A stretch of 40,521 nt of DNA from an uncultured Trichormus sp. (GCA_936914905.1 CAKZGI010000335.1:1-40521); one strand, 5' to 3'. Shown: positions 24,476 through 32,596, counted from the first letter of the stretch. Made by a program: numbers and translations. Notes: a model not told the origin generated them from the sequence alone.

Positions 24476-25453
24476 TTATTCTACTTGACAAAGAATCAAT
24501 CCAAACCATCCTTTTTCATCTGTCCAACTTTTCAGTATTTTTAATCCTTTATTCTCCAGTTGTTCTTCCATAGTTGCTAAATCAAATTTGCGAGAAATTT
24601 CTGTCAGGATACTTTCTCCATTTGTAAATAAAACTTGTAAGTCCAACAGTTCTAAAGATACATAATGGTCTTTTTTGCAATGTAAATACATTTCAATTTG
24701 ATTATCAACCTCATTGTAAATTGCTTTATGTCTAAATAAACTGGTATCGAAATTACCTTGAAAGCGCCAATTCAAATGGGAAAGCATATTCAAATTAAAA
24801 TCAGCAGTTACTTCTTGACTATCGTTATAAGCTGCCTCCAAAATATCCTTGGATTTTTGTAAATCAATACCTAACAAAAAATAATCACCTGGTTGTAAAG
24901 TCCGAGAAACTTGATTTAAAAAACTATCACATTCTTCCAGATTAAAATTTCCTAGTGAACTGCCTAGAAAAAATAACATCCGTGACTGTAAATAATTTGA
25001 TTCAACATGAACTAAAGCTTGTTCATAAGTTCCTAATAATCCATGAATGGCAAAATCGGGATATTTTTCTTGTAACTGTATAACACTAGTTTTGAGGATT
25101 CTTCCACTGATATCAATGGGAATATATCTACAAGAATCTGCGATTTTTTGATAAGCATCTAATAAAATTTTAGTTTTAGTACAACTCCCACTACCCAATT
25201 CTATTAATTCACAACAACTGGTAATTTCCGCAATTTTATCAGCATATTGTTGTAAAATCCAGGCTTCCATACGAGTCGGATAATATTCTGGTAATTCACA
25301 AATCTTTTCAAATAACTGAGAACCATGATCATCATAAAAATACTTAGGAGATAAAGTTTTAGGAGTTTGACTTAATCCCTGAATCACATCTTCCCCATCA
25401 TTACGTAATTCATGACAATGATGATCTAAAACTGTTAAAGGTTGAACAATCAT
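24476..25453 (-). CDS. egtD: L-histidine N-alpha-methyltransferase (EgtD)
   Basis: A 325-residue SAM-dependent enzyme that trimethylates histidine to hercynine, the first step of ergothioneine synthesis. Seen motifs: TLSPKYFYDDHGSQLFEKIC with PEYYPTRME (residues 33-63), ELGSGSCTKT for SAM (85-94), FFLGSSLGNF with the histidine-contacting Asn at about 169, GIDLQKSKDILEAAYND, and the late ILTEISRKF that supplies the substrate-binding glutamate. Length matches EgtD. Its start is 40 bases after the stop of the sulfoxide synthase gene, so the two form an operon in the order egtB-egtD. Intact. Confidence 0.93.
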   Translation of the reverse strand: MIVQPLTVLDHHCHELRNDGEDVIQGLSQTPKTLSPKYFYDDHGSQLFEKICELPEYYPTRMEAWILQQYADKIAEITSCCELIELGSGSCTKTKILLDAYQKIADSCRYIPIDISGRILKTSVIQLQEKYPDFAIHGLLGTYEQALVHVESNYLQSRMLFFLGSSLGNFNLEECDSFLNQVSRTLQPGDYFLLGIDLQKSKDILEAAYNDSQEVTADFNLNMLSHLNWRFQGNFDTSLFRHKAIYNEVDNQIEMYLHCKKDHYVSLELLDLQVLFTNGESILTEISRKFDLATMEEQLENKGLKILKSWTDEKGWFGLILCQVE

Positions 25454-25493
25454 TTTCTAAATCCTCTCTATGATTCTGCGTGATAGGGAATAT

Positions 25494-26861
25494 TTATTGT
25501 AAATCCTGAGCAACTCTAAAGCCAACGTGCTGATAGAAATAGGGACGGAACCAATTACGATAACATGGGGAAGCCATCGTACCATTTGTAGCCCAAGAAC
25601 CACCAAGCATCATCTGATGTTGACTATCAAAAAAAGGCGCAGATTGATCTTCATAAAGATAATGGGGTTGAAATTCTGGTAAGGGGTAAAATGTGTCTCC
25701 TAACCATTCCCAAACATTACCACGCAAGTCAAAAATACCAGATTCATGATTTGCAGAAAACATCCCTACGGGGGAAGGTGAAATAAATTGTAAATTGAGA
25801 TTATATTTATTTGCTAAACTAGAATTCTCAAATCTTTCCTCTGATATTTTTAGGGATTGATTCCATTCAGCTTCTGTCATTAAACGAGTTTCTGCACTTT
25901 GCCATTGACAGTAGGCCAGGGCTTCGTAATAATTGACTTCTACTGGCCAATCTAAAGGTACATCTATTTCATCAAATGTGGCACGGTAGTGGTATTTATG
26001 ATGAATTTTATCGGGTATCCAAAATTTTGGATGTTGAACATTGTATAGCTCTTTCCAGTTCCAAGATTCAGTATTCCAGTAATCTGAGTTATTGTAACCA
26101 CCTGCTTGGATAAATTCTAGAAATTCTTGATTAGTGATTAAATTTTTACTCGTTAAAAATGGTTTTACTTCTACTTCTAAAGTACCATATTCGCTATCCC
26201 AAGCAAAAGTTAAGTCATTTGGACATTTTCCTAATTTCACTACACCACCAGAAATTTCCCGCATTTGATTATCAGGAGATATCCCATTGGTAGGGGCGTA
26301 ATTCCATCCTTGGGGACACTTTAATTTATCAACGGGTAATTGACGCAGTAGCATAGATGAGGTTTCAAAATGAATGCGACTGTGTTCTATGCCCATCAAT
26401 AAAGCCCAGAGGGGATGTTCGGGATGAATAGGCAGATTTAAGGGAGTATTTTTGATAATTTTGGTAATTTCTGTCCTGGCTTTTTCTCGATATTGCCACA
26501 CTTTTTCTACATCTGGCCAGATGATATCTTTTGTGGCTGTTTCTAGTTCTGCTGGTGTTTCTGGATCAACTCCGATTTCAAAGAGAATTTCATATTGGGG
26601 ATTGATGCGATTTTCTAATAATCCCACACGAATTAATTTGTTGATATAAAAAACTGGAGAGTGACCAAGATAAAAGATTAATTTATTTCTTAAAGGATCA
26701 GGACTGAGGTAAAATACTTCGTCGCTGATTAAACTTTTGAGTAGTGTTTCTTCCAGTTGCCAGGAATTTTCAAAATAGTCGAGTAGGGTTTTGGAATTGC
26801 AATGATTGAGTTGAGGAACTTGATCAGATGCAAGTTTATGGTCTTTACGAACTGTCTGCAT
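25494..26861 (-). CDS. egtB: OvoA-type/EgtB-like non-heme iron sulfoxide synthase
   Basis: A 455-residue enzyme joining cysteine to a histidine derivative with O2. The N-terminal DinB-like domain has LLDYFENSWQLEETLLKSLI, GHSPVFYINKL (His67) and GIEHSRIHFETSSML (His160, His164), the three-His iron site; the C-terminal FGE-sulfatase-like domain includes RGNVWEWLGDTF, MMLGGSWATNG and FYQHVGFRVAQD. The whole is closest, from memory, to OvoA (ovothiol synthase) rather than to mycobacterial EgtB. Yet the C-terminal methyltransferase of full OvoA is absent (it would add about 250 residues) and a separate egtD follows. I infer it makes hercynyl-cysteine sulfoxide with EgtD, as reported for cyanobacteria; ovothiol production is the alternative. 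Intact. Confidence 0.85.
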   Translation of the reverse strand: MQTVRKDHKLASDQVPQLNHCNSKTLLDYFENSWQLEETLLKSLISDEVFYLSPDPLRNKLIFYLGHSPVFYINKLIRVGLLENRINPQYEILFEIGVDPETPAELETATKDIIWPDVEKVWQYREKARTEITKIIKNTPLNLPIHPEHPLWALLMGIEHSRIHFETSSMLLRQLPVDKLKCPQGWNYAPTNGISPDNQMREISGGVVKLGKCPNDLTFAWDSEYGTLEVEVKPFLTSKNLITNQEFLEFIQAGGYNNSDYWNTESWNWKELYNVQHPKFWIPDKIHHKYHYRATFDEIDVPLDWPVEVNYYEALAYCQWQSAETRLMTEAEWNQSLKISEERFENSSLANKYNLNLQFISPSPVGMFSANHESGIFDLRGNVWEWLGDTFYPLPEFQPHYLYEDQSAPFFDSQHQMMLGGSWATNGTMASPCYRNWFRPYFYQHVGFRVAQDLQ

Positions 26862-27013
26862 GATATAAATTGATTTTTGTTAAAGATAAAGAGCGATCGC
26901 AAAATTTTGACTGTCTTTTTATTTAGATATCGTAATATTGGCCTTATATTGGCCTTCTTTTGTGAGTTTTAACCAAAATTTAAGACTTTTAAAAGCTTAA
27001 CTAGTAGAAAATA

Positions 27014-27036
27014 CCCGATTTCTGGAAAAAGTCGGG
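27014..27036 (-). terminator. Terminator-like hairpin after ftsW
   Basis: On the minus strand CCCGACTTTTTCCAG...AAATCGGG makes a short stem and is followed by T-rich bases. It is about 80 bases past the ftsW stop. A CCCGATTTCT-type hairpin also follows the DUF423 gene, so this may be a dispersed repeat. Confidence 0.45.
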
Positions 27037-27114
27037 GATAAATTCATATTGTTATGAAAGGGAAGTAAGAGGTAGAGTTTGGGAAATCCCATCATTAAAA
27101 TCAGGTTACATCAT

Positions 27115-28302
27115 CTAAAACATCCTTTCTCTGCGTCGATTCTCAGGTTTGGTTCTTCGCAAAGGTACAACTTCAGCTTCACTACCTTCTCTAGCTACGC
27201 GAATCAATAATGCGGAAGCTACTAAACTAGCAATCATAGAATTACCACCATAACTAAACATGGGTAGGGGTAAACCTGTCGTTGGTAGTGCCCCTGTAGC
27301 TACACCAATATGTAAAAATGATTGTCCAACCATGACCACAGTTACGCCAATAGCTACTAATTGGGCGGTAGTATTTTTAGCTTTGAGGGCGATAATTAAT
27401 CCTAATGTAGCAAAGCTAGTTAAAAGTAATAAGAGTAACACACCGCCAATAAAGCCAAATTCTTCAGCGAAGACTGCAAAGATAAAATCAGTATCTTGAA
27501 TAGGTAGATAAAATAGCTTTTGTTGAGAAAGGCCAAATCCAGTCCCCCAGGTTTTACCTGAACCTACGGCTAGTAAACTTTGTACTAACTGATAGCCATC
27601 TCCTGTTGCATCAGCCCAAGGATTGAGAAAAGACATTACTCGTCGGCGTTGATATTCTTTAATACTGATACTGAGTAAGGCTAATAATATTCCCCCTATA
27701 GCTGTGCCTCCTAAATATTTATACCGTAATCCTGCGGCGAGGGCAATAAACCAAATAGTCATTCCGCATAGTGCGGTGGTGCTGAGATTAGGTTGGGCTA
27801 GAATTCCTAACAGTATAAGACAGAAAACACGCAACCAAGATAGACGAACTCCCCAACTGAGTTTTTCCCATTGACCAAATAATCGCGCACTTTGCAATAC
27901 TAAAAACGGTTTAATTAATTCCGATGGTTGAATGGGAATTGGACCTAAAGCTATCCACCTGGCAGCATCAAAAGCTTTTCTACCTAGTCCTGGTACGAGG
28001 GTGAGAAAAATTAAGATCAGAAAAAAGATCAAAAACCAGTGAGATACCCGCAGAATTTTCCGCAAGGGCAGATTGACAATAATATTAAAGACAACTAAGG
28101 AGACTAAAACCCAAACAATTTGTCGCTTAAAATAGTATAGTCCGTCACCCTGACGTTCATCAGCTACGGCATAAGAGGCGGAGAAGAGGATAATCAAGCC
28201 GATAAATAGCCAAACATAAGTTAACCAGCGCAGCAAACGCGCTTCTAAAGACCAGCTAGAAACGGAACTATCAAAAATGGGGATTAATTGGCGTAGGTTC
28301 AC
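27115..28302 (-). CDS. ftsW: SEDS-family peptidoglycan polymerase FtsW
   Basis: A 395-residue ten-span inner-membrane protein that polymerises lipid II at the division septum with its partner class B PBP. The spans begin at about residue 27. Key motifs are ARWIALGPIPIQPSELIKPFLVL, with the conserved Arg-Trp and PSEL, LAQPNLSTTA (usually QPDLGT), GYQLVQSLLAVGSGKTWGTGFGLSQQK, TDFIFAVFAEEFGFIGG and GLPLPMFSYGGNSM. The C terminus is a basic cytoplasmic tail (PLRRTKPENRRRERMF). QPDLG reads QPNLS here, which may be tolerated. In many cyanobacteria FtsW is near ccdA; I see no such neighbour. Intact and essential. Confidence 0.93.
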   Translation of the reverse strand: MNLRQLIPIFDSSVSSWSLEARLLRWLTYVWLFIGLIILFSASYAVADERQGDGLYYFKRQIVWVLVSLVVFNIIVNLPLRKILRVSHWFLIFFLILIFLTLVPGLGRKAFDAARWIALGPIPIQPSELIKPFLVLQSARLFGQWEKLSWGVRLSWLRVFCLILLGILAQPNLSTTALCGMTIWFIALAAGLRYKYLGGTAIGGILLALLSISIKEYQRRRVMSFLNPWADATGDGYQLVQSLLAVGSGKTWGTGFGLSQQKLFYLPIQDTDFIFAVFAEEFGFIGGVLLLLLLTSFATLGLIIALKAKNTTAQLVAIGVTVVMVGQSFLHIGVATGALPTTGLPLPMFSYGGNSMIASLVASALLIRVAREGSEAEVVPLRRTKPENRRRERMF

Positions 28303-28628
28303 GATGTGTTACAGATGTAGAAACATTAAGTTATTTTAGATTTTTCAGCTTCAGTTAGTTTAAGATTATGAAAGTTGCGATCACTTCATCAATTCTCCGA
28401 TTAAATACTTATAGCAAAATTCAGAAGTTCAGTAGAGACGTTCCACTAGAACACCTGTACACGAGGCAAAACTAATATATTACTATTCCCCACACCCTAT
28501 TCCCTCCTAATATTTGCAAATGAGCCTTAATGCTTGGGAAAAATCTCTGCGCAAGATACGGAAATATCTACTTAATTCTATAAAAAACCATTTACTGAGT
28601 CCTTACCTAATAACGGTGCTATTATCAA
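28303..28628. other. Intergenic stretch upstream of ftsW
   Basis: About 325 bases between ftsW and MITE copy D. An open frame from 28520 (MSLNAWEKSLRKIRKYLLNS..) runs into the MITE but is not recognised and may be a truncated gene or chance. The ftsW promoter should lie here. Confidence 0.35.
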
Positions 28629-28830
28629 CAGACATATTGCAAAATTGTTTCTGTGGTATGATAAATAGTCTGAGACTTTATGTATTTTTGGTGTTATTTG
28701 CGATCGCTAATTCAAACATAACTGTGTAAATCTAACTTTTGGCTAAAACAAAGACAACCCCTAATTATAACATAAAATTAATTCTGCAATAGGTGTAATA
28801 CATAAAATTAATTCTGCAATAGGTGTAATA
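28629..28830 (+). mobile_element. MITE family 1, copy D (degenerate)
   Basis: Same orientation and interior as copy A (TTGCAAAATTGTTTCTGTGG, ATTTTTGGTGTTATTTGCG, TTTTGGCTAAAACAAAGACA). The left end has decayed from GACCTCTTGC to GACATATTGC. The right end is duplicated by an exact 30-bp unit, 28771-28800 and 28801-28830. Confidence 0.8.
28771..28830. repeat. 30-bp exact tandem duplication
   Basis: The unit begins CATAAAATTAATTC and ends AGGTGTAATA and is repeated exactly. It covers the right end of MITE copy D. Confidence 0.92.
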
Positions 28831-28901
28831 AAGTTGTGTCAACTATCACTGCTAATAATTTCTACATCAATGCGGAAAATAACCCTTCTCTCTTGCCAAC
28901 A

Positions 28902-29510
28902 TCATCCAGGTTTAGCAAAAATCGTCAATAAAACTGGCCCTAATAAGTAGTAATGACCTAAACATAAAAGTCCAGCATCAGCACCTAACTGTTGACGCTG
29001 TTCTCGACTATATAATTTAATTATACCCGGAGAATTAGCCATGAGATTAAATGCTGGATTATTACCAGTAATATCAACTACATAAAAGCGTCCACCTGGA
29101 GAAAGTACCCGTTTTATTTTACTTAAAACCTGTTCTGGATGGGGATAATCTAAAAAACTGATGGTATTAAATACCGCATCGAATTTACCTTCAGCAAATG
29201 GAAGTGATTCCGCATTACCTTCAACTTAAATTAAGCGGGGACGGTGGCGGTTCTTCTGTCTAGCTACCCGTAAAATTTGGATAGATAAATCTAATCCTGT
29301 ACCACGTATTTCAGAAAAATTATTTGCTAATCCATCTAATAATCTTCCAGTTCCAGAACCTAAATCGAGTACATTGGCATTTGATGGTAATTCAACGTAG
29401 GAAAGCAATCTTTTATGAATGGCTTGATAGATAAAAGAAGGAAATGTCCAATCGGAACTTGATACCCAACGGTCAAAAATTTGTTTTCTGTTAGTTATAA
29501 AGTTATTCAT
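28902..29510 (-). pseudogene. SAM-dependent methyltransferase, one nonsense mutation
   Basis: 203 codons in one frame with a single TAA at about 29226-29228. The first 94 codons (MNNFITNRKQIFDRWVSSSD.., VLDLGSGTGRLLDGLA, GTGLDLSIQILRVA) hold the class I SAM-binding motif. After the stop the frame continues VEGNAESLPFAEGKFDAVFN, TISFLDYPHPEQVLSKIKRV, LSPGGRFYVVDIT and ends AKPG. A Gln codon (CAA) is the expected residue. The family is methyltransferase type 11 with no specific substrate. It lies between two inverted MITE-1 copies. It may have died very recently. Confidence 0.85.
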
Positions 29511-29545
29511 TATGATTTCTATGGTACTGTTTTTTTTTATAAAAA

Positions 29546-29713
29546 TAGACCTCTTGCAGAATTGATTTTATGTTATAATTAGGGGTTGTCTTTGTTTTAG
29601 CCAAAAGTTAGATTTACACAGTTATGTTTTGAATTAGCGATCACAAATAACACCAAAAATACATAAAGTCTCAGACTCTCTATCATACCACAGAAACAAT
29701 TTTGCAAGAGGTA
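29546..29713 (-). mobile_element. MITE family 1, copy C
   Basis: TAGACCTCTTGCAGAATTGA at the left and TTTTGCAAGAGGTA at the right, opposite in orientation to copies A and D. The interior matches copy B. One base is lost at the right end (GAGGTA in place of GAGGTCTA). Confidence 0.85.
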
Positions 29714-29730
29714 TAATCTTAACCAAAAGA

Positions 29731-29772
29731 CGCAAAGGTACAAAGTTTGTTTTGCATCTTTGTACCTTTGCG
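29731..29772 (-). terminator. Perfect 15-bp inverted repeat, terminator-like
   Basis: CGCAAAGGTACAAAG and CTTTGTACCTTTGCG are exact complements around a 12-base loop. It lies 18 bases past the stop of the minus-strand 123-residue gene. No clean U-tract follows, so it may be an RNA-stabilising hairpin or a palindromic repeat. Confidence 0.6.
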
Positions 29773-29790
29773 CAAAATAAAGCTTAAAAT

Positions 29791-30162
29791 TTACAACCAA
29801 TCTCGATAAGCCGAGATTTCATTAACACCAATTTCAAAGGGCATCCCCTTACCAAAAGGAGGATAAACACGAATTTTCGCTTCCTTTGTCAACCTTTCTA
29901 ATCTATTACCCAATTGCGGAATCTTACTGACTATATGCCAGTAAGATACTATGTCAGGACAATCAATAATTAACATCAGGGTAGAGGAATTTTTTGTCAT
30001 ATACCACTGACAGTTAGATAGCAGAACTTGGGTAATGCGATCACACCCATTATAAAAACATCTGCCAATAGACTGCTCTAATTCCATCTGTAGCATACCA
30101 TCCTGTTTTGTCACCTCCATTGGAGGTAAATCATCAGGTGGAAGCAAGGGAAGTTTAGACAT
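29791..30162 (-). CDS. Conserved hypothetical, partner of the LLM oxidoreductase
   Basis: A 123-residue cytoplasmic protein (MSKLPLLPPDDLPPMEVTKQ..., EQSIGRCFYNGCDRITQVLL, WYMTKNSSTLMLIIDCPD, FEIGVNEISAYRDWL). No enzyme motif is seen. Its ATG lies within the last codons of the upstream LLM gene (overlap of eight bases), which means translational coupling and probable shared function. I do not recognise the family with certainty; homologues seem restricted to cyanobacteria. Intact. Confidence 0.75.
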   Translation of the reverse strand: MSKLPLLPPDDLPPMEVTKQDGMLQMELEQSIGRCFYNGCDRITQVLLSNCQWYMTKNSSTLMLIIDCPDIVSYWHIVSKIPQLGNRLERLTKEAKIRVYPPFGKGMPFEIGVNEISAYRDWL

Positions 30163-31165
30163 AATTTCGCACCTCTTGATTGTAACGCTCTAAACTTTCT
30201 CGATTTTTTTGCAATGAAAAAGATGAAGGTTTAAGCGCTAGTGTGCCGAGATTCAATTCGTCCTGAAATTTCTTGATTTTTCCGCGACAGGTTTCTACAT
30301 CACCAATAATGGAATTTTCGATCAGAAAGTCTTCTTCAAAACAGATATTTGTTTGATCATAAGCTTTCTGGGGTTGGGGACTATTCTGCATTACTTGAGT
30401 TGAATTAGCAGTCATTTTTTTGCTAAATTTGCGAATGAATGGTAAAGCTTCACTCACCGCTTCATAGTAGGTTTTAGCAACAAAAAAGAACCGTGCTAAC
30501 AGGAATTTATCCGCACCACTGGAATTTAATTGCCGATATTTACTGACCGTATTTTTCAATCTGACCAGAGAAAACGGGGGGCCACCCATTAAACCGAAGG
30601 AATTTTCAGCAGCATAGGTGATCGCATCATCATCACCACTGGCAACATATACAGGAATTGGTTTTTGGAGTGGTTGAGGATAAACTGTCAAATCCGCACA
30701 CTGATAGAATTGCCCATTAAATGTGACGTTAGTTTCATATAAAAGCTTTTGAATCAGTGCTGCTGCTTCCAGCATCCTCTTACGAGATTCATGGGTCGAT
30801 ACACCAAAATGCTGATTCTGTTCAGGAAAAGGACCACCCTTAGCTATCCCAAAAACCAGTCTACCACTACAGAGATTATCCAAAGTCGCCATATCTTCAG
30901 CTACCCGAATCGGGTTGTGAAACGGCAATAATACCGCTCCTGTCCCCAAACAAATAGTTGACGTAACACCCGCCAAATGTGCCATTAACGGCACAAGTGA
31001 CGGGCTGAGATTGGATTCATTAAAATGATGCTCACTCACCCAAGCTTCTTCAAAACCCAAGTTTTCTGCCTGTTTCACCAGTAAAACTTGTTCAAAGATA
31101 GCGCGACGGGCATCTTGATGATAATTGTCGTAATTGCAGAACAGTCCAGTTTTCATGGTTGGCAA
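30155..31165 (-). CDS. LLM-class flavin-dependent oxidoreductase
   Basis: A 336-residue luciferase-like monooxygenase. The TIM-barrel start MKTGLFCNYDNYHQDARRAI, QAENLGFEEAWVSEHHFNE, GVTSTICLGTGAVLLPFHNP, RVAEDMATLDNLCSGRLVFG and VYVASGDDDAITYAAENSFG follow the bacterial-luciferase/F420 superfamily. Cofactor is FMN or F420; bacterial members act on aldehydes, alkanesulfonates or natural products. It precedes the 123-residue gene with an eight-base overlap. Two Met are near the start (MPTMKTG); the internal MKTG is the more likely initiation point but both are possible. Substrate unknown. Intact. Confidence 0.88.
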   Translation of the reverse strand: MPTMKTGLFCNYDNYHQDARRAIFEQVLLVKQAENLGFEEAWVSEHHFNESNLSPSLVPLMAHLAGVTSTICLGTGAVLLPFHNPIRVAEDMATLDNLCSGRLVFGIAKGGPFPEQNQHFGVSTHESRKRMLEAAALIQKLLYETNVTFNGQFYQCADLTVYPQPLQKPIPVYVASGDDDAITYAAENSFGLMGGPPFSLVRLKNTVSKYRQLNSSGADKFLLARFFFVAKTYYEAVSEALPFIRKFSKKMTANSTQVMQNSPQPQKAYDQTNICFEEDFLIENSIIGDVETCRGKIKKFQDELNLGTLALKPSSFSLQKNRESLERYNQEVRNYV

Positions 31166-31278
31166 AATTTTAGTACAGCACAGCAGAAATAATTAGAAAG
31201 TTAGAATCAAACAAAAACGTAGATAATATGAGTATTCCTGCGTTCTAGGTTCTGCTTTCTAGCTTCATTCTCCTGCCA

Positions 31279-31614
31279 TTAGGCTGCCACTAAATGCAAC
31301 TCCAACCACAAGCGCGGTTGAGATAATTTAAGTTTGGACATCGGATCCCGCAGCAATCGCTTGGCATTGATGCAAACTACTTGAATGAGTCCCATATTTT
31401 CTGCTATTTCCCTCAATATTTCTCTTTGCGCTTGCACTAATGGCATCATTTCTTCGGAACAATAAATTCCTATATATTGAAAGCATTTAGCAGGTCGTCC
31501 CCAGAAGCCAGTGATGACTTTCAGATGACACTTCTCCAGTAGTTCCCCAGTGCTAGGGTAATAATGGTTGACAACTCTTGTAAATTCTTGAGCTAGGATA
31601 TCTTCAGCAATCAT
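31279..31614 (-). CDS. Conserved hypothetical, 111 residues
   Basis: A soluble protein (MIAEDILAQEFTRVVNHYYPS, KCHLKVITGFWGRPAKCFQY, IGIYCSEEMMPLVQAQREIL, CINAKRLLRDPMSK, LWLELHLVAA). It has three scattered cysteines but no zinc motif. It lies 113 bases upstream of the LLM oxidoreductase on the same strand and may belong to the same transcript. I cannot assign a family. In-frame and with a reasonable ATG, so probably real. Confidence 0.65.
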   Translation of the reverse strand: MIAEDILAQEFTRVVNHYYPSTGELLEKCHLKVITGFWGRPAKCFQYIGIYCSEEMMPLVQAQREILREIAENMGLIQVVCINAKRLLRDPMSKLKLSQPRLWLELHLVAA

Positions 31615-31734
31615 TTGACTGATATTTCTGTAGCGTCGATCACTACGATTTAGTATAACATTATTTTGTCATTTCAACATTAAAACTAAGCAATTTAATG
31701 TAATTAAAATATTAAAATTATTCTGAATTCTTAT

Positions 31735-31772
31735 GACAAAAAGGGGTGTACTTTAATTAAGTATCACCCCTA
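31735..31772 (-). terminator. Rho-independent terminator on the minus strand
   Basis: On the minus strand AGGGGTGATACTT...GTACACCCCT forms a stem of about seven GC-rich base pairs, followed by TTTTTTG. It lies downstream of the three-gene minus-strand operon (31983-33025), beyond a family-3 repeat. It fits intrinsic termination better than most hairpins here. Confidence 0.7.
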
Positions 31773-31871
31773 AATAATCACCATATATAGCAACTAAACG
31801 ACGCAAAAGTCAGAAGCTAAAAACAATGCAGTAAAAAGTTTTTACTCTTGACCGCGAACCGCTGCTGTATT

Positions 31872-31975
31872 GTAAGCATTCAGCTATCAGCCATCAGCTT
31901 TTTCAGGCTAACGCCAAAAATACCTCTTTGATAATTAACCAATTTCTCAAACATTCTGACTCCTGACTCCTGACG
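31872..31975 (-). mobile_element. Repeat family 3, copy c
   Basis: Reverse-oriented copy starting GTAAGCATTCAG with the core CTTTGATAATTAACCAATTT and CAAACATTCTGACTCCTGAC. The far end lacks the terminal repeat (CCTGACGCTGTA). It is 8 bases from the stop of a minus-strand gene and does not interrupt it. Confidence 0.7.
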
Positions 31976-31982
31976 CTGTATT

Positions 31983-32294
31983 TTATCGGGAATTCCGTTC
32001 AGCGACTAAAACATCGGCAATGATATCTGGAATATCTTTTAAGTCCAGATATCCTTCAGAACCAGAGATAGGAGAAATAAATGTATAGTTGGGGTCAAAG
32101 CTTCCTGTATCGTAAACTTGAATAAACCACTTATCAGGAAAACCTTCAACACCTAATTCTACAATATACCAAAACTCACCAGTTAAGCGGGAGTTAAAGA
32201 TAGTAAACCAATCTCGATAATCTTCTGGAATATTCCAGTCTGCTAAGAGGAACTCTAAAGCTATTTGTCCAGCATCAGTTGAAGTCAATGGCAT
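31983..32294 (-). CDS. Hypothetical protein, third gene of an operon
   Basis: A 103-residue acidic protein (MPLTSTDAGQIALEFLLADW, NSRLTGEFWYIVELGVEGF, WFIQVYDTGSFDPNYTFISP, ISGSEGYLDLKDIPDIIADV). It looks like a single small domain, rich in aromatic residues, and no motif is recognised. Two bases separate it from the upstream gene, so they are co-translated. Proteins of similar sequence appear in Nostocales. Intact. Confidence 0.75.
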   Translation of the reverse strand: MPLTSTDAGQIALEFLLADWNIPEDYRDWFTIFNSRLTGEFWYIVELGVEGFPDKWFIQVYDTGSFDPNYTFISPISGSEGYLDLKDIPDIIADVLVAERNSR

Positions 32295-32296
32295 TA

Positions 32297-32560
32297 TTAC
32301 TCCTGATGTAAAACCTCGTTAGAAACTTCAGGATATAAACCCAATTCTTTCGCTAATTCCCGTGCTATAAAAAATAAAAACTGAGCGCCATCTTGATTAC
32401 CTTCATGGGCAAACATAGTGGCTACTTGTAGCATTGAATGTATTAAACCAGAATCAATTAATTCTGGTTGAGCTTCCAAAACTTCTGGTTCTTGGCCATT
32501 AGGACATCTGAGCAGTTCATCAATCAAATTAAAATACTGTATTTGGCGTTCGTCTGTCAT
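32297..32560 (-). CDS. Protein like the N-terminal domain of cyanobacterial CHAT/TPR proteins
   Basis: An 87-residue protein: MTDERQIQYFNLIDELLRCP, NGQEPEVLEAQPELIDSGL, IHSMLQVATMFAHEGNQDGA, LFFIARELAKELGL. Its pattern (YxxLIxxLLxCPxGxExxIL, LxxxGLVxxMxxVAxxxAxxG) is the small helical domain at the start of many cyanobacterial CHAT or TPR proteins. Here it is alone. CHAT proteins are caspase-like peptidases or signalling proteins, so the stand-alone domain may be an adaptor. It lies between two genes with gaps of 36 and 2 bases. The homology is recognised from memory; the function is inference. Confidence 0.75.
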   Translation of the reverse strand: MTDERQIQYFNLIDELLRCPNGQEPEVLEAQPELIDSGLIHSMLQVATMFAHEGNQDGAQFLFFIARELAKELGLYPEVSNEVLHQE

Positions 32561-32596
32561 GGTAAATTAGTTTAAGGTGAATAAGAAAAGTGAAAC

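Noticed and set aside
28514-28729. Plus-strand 71-codon frame
   Set aside because: Its second half is MITE family 1. The first part is not recognised and may be a gene stub, so it is only mentioned in the spacer entry.
29597-29800. Minus-strand 67-codon frame with QNCFCGM..LRLYVFLVL
   Set aside because: The protein comes mainly from MITE family 1; the same words appear from 28514-28729. It is not a gene.
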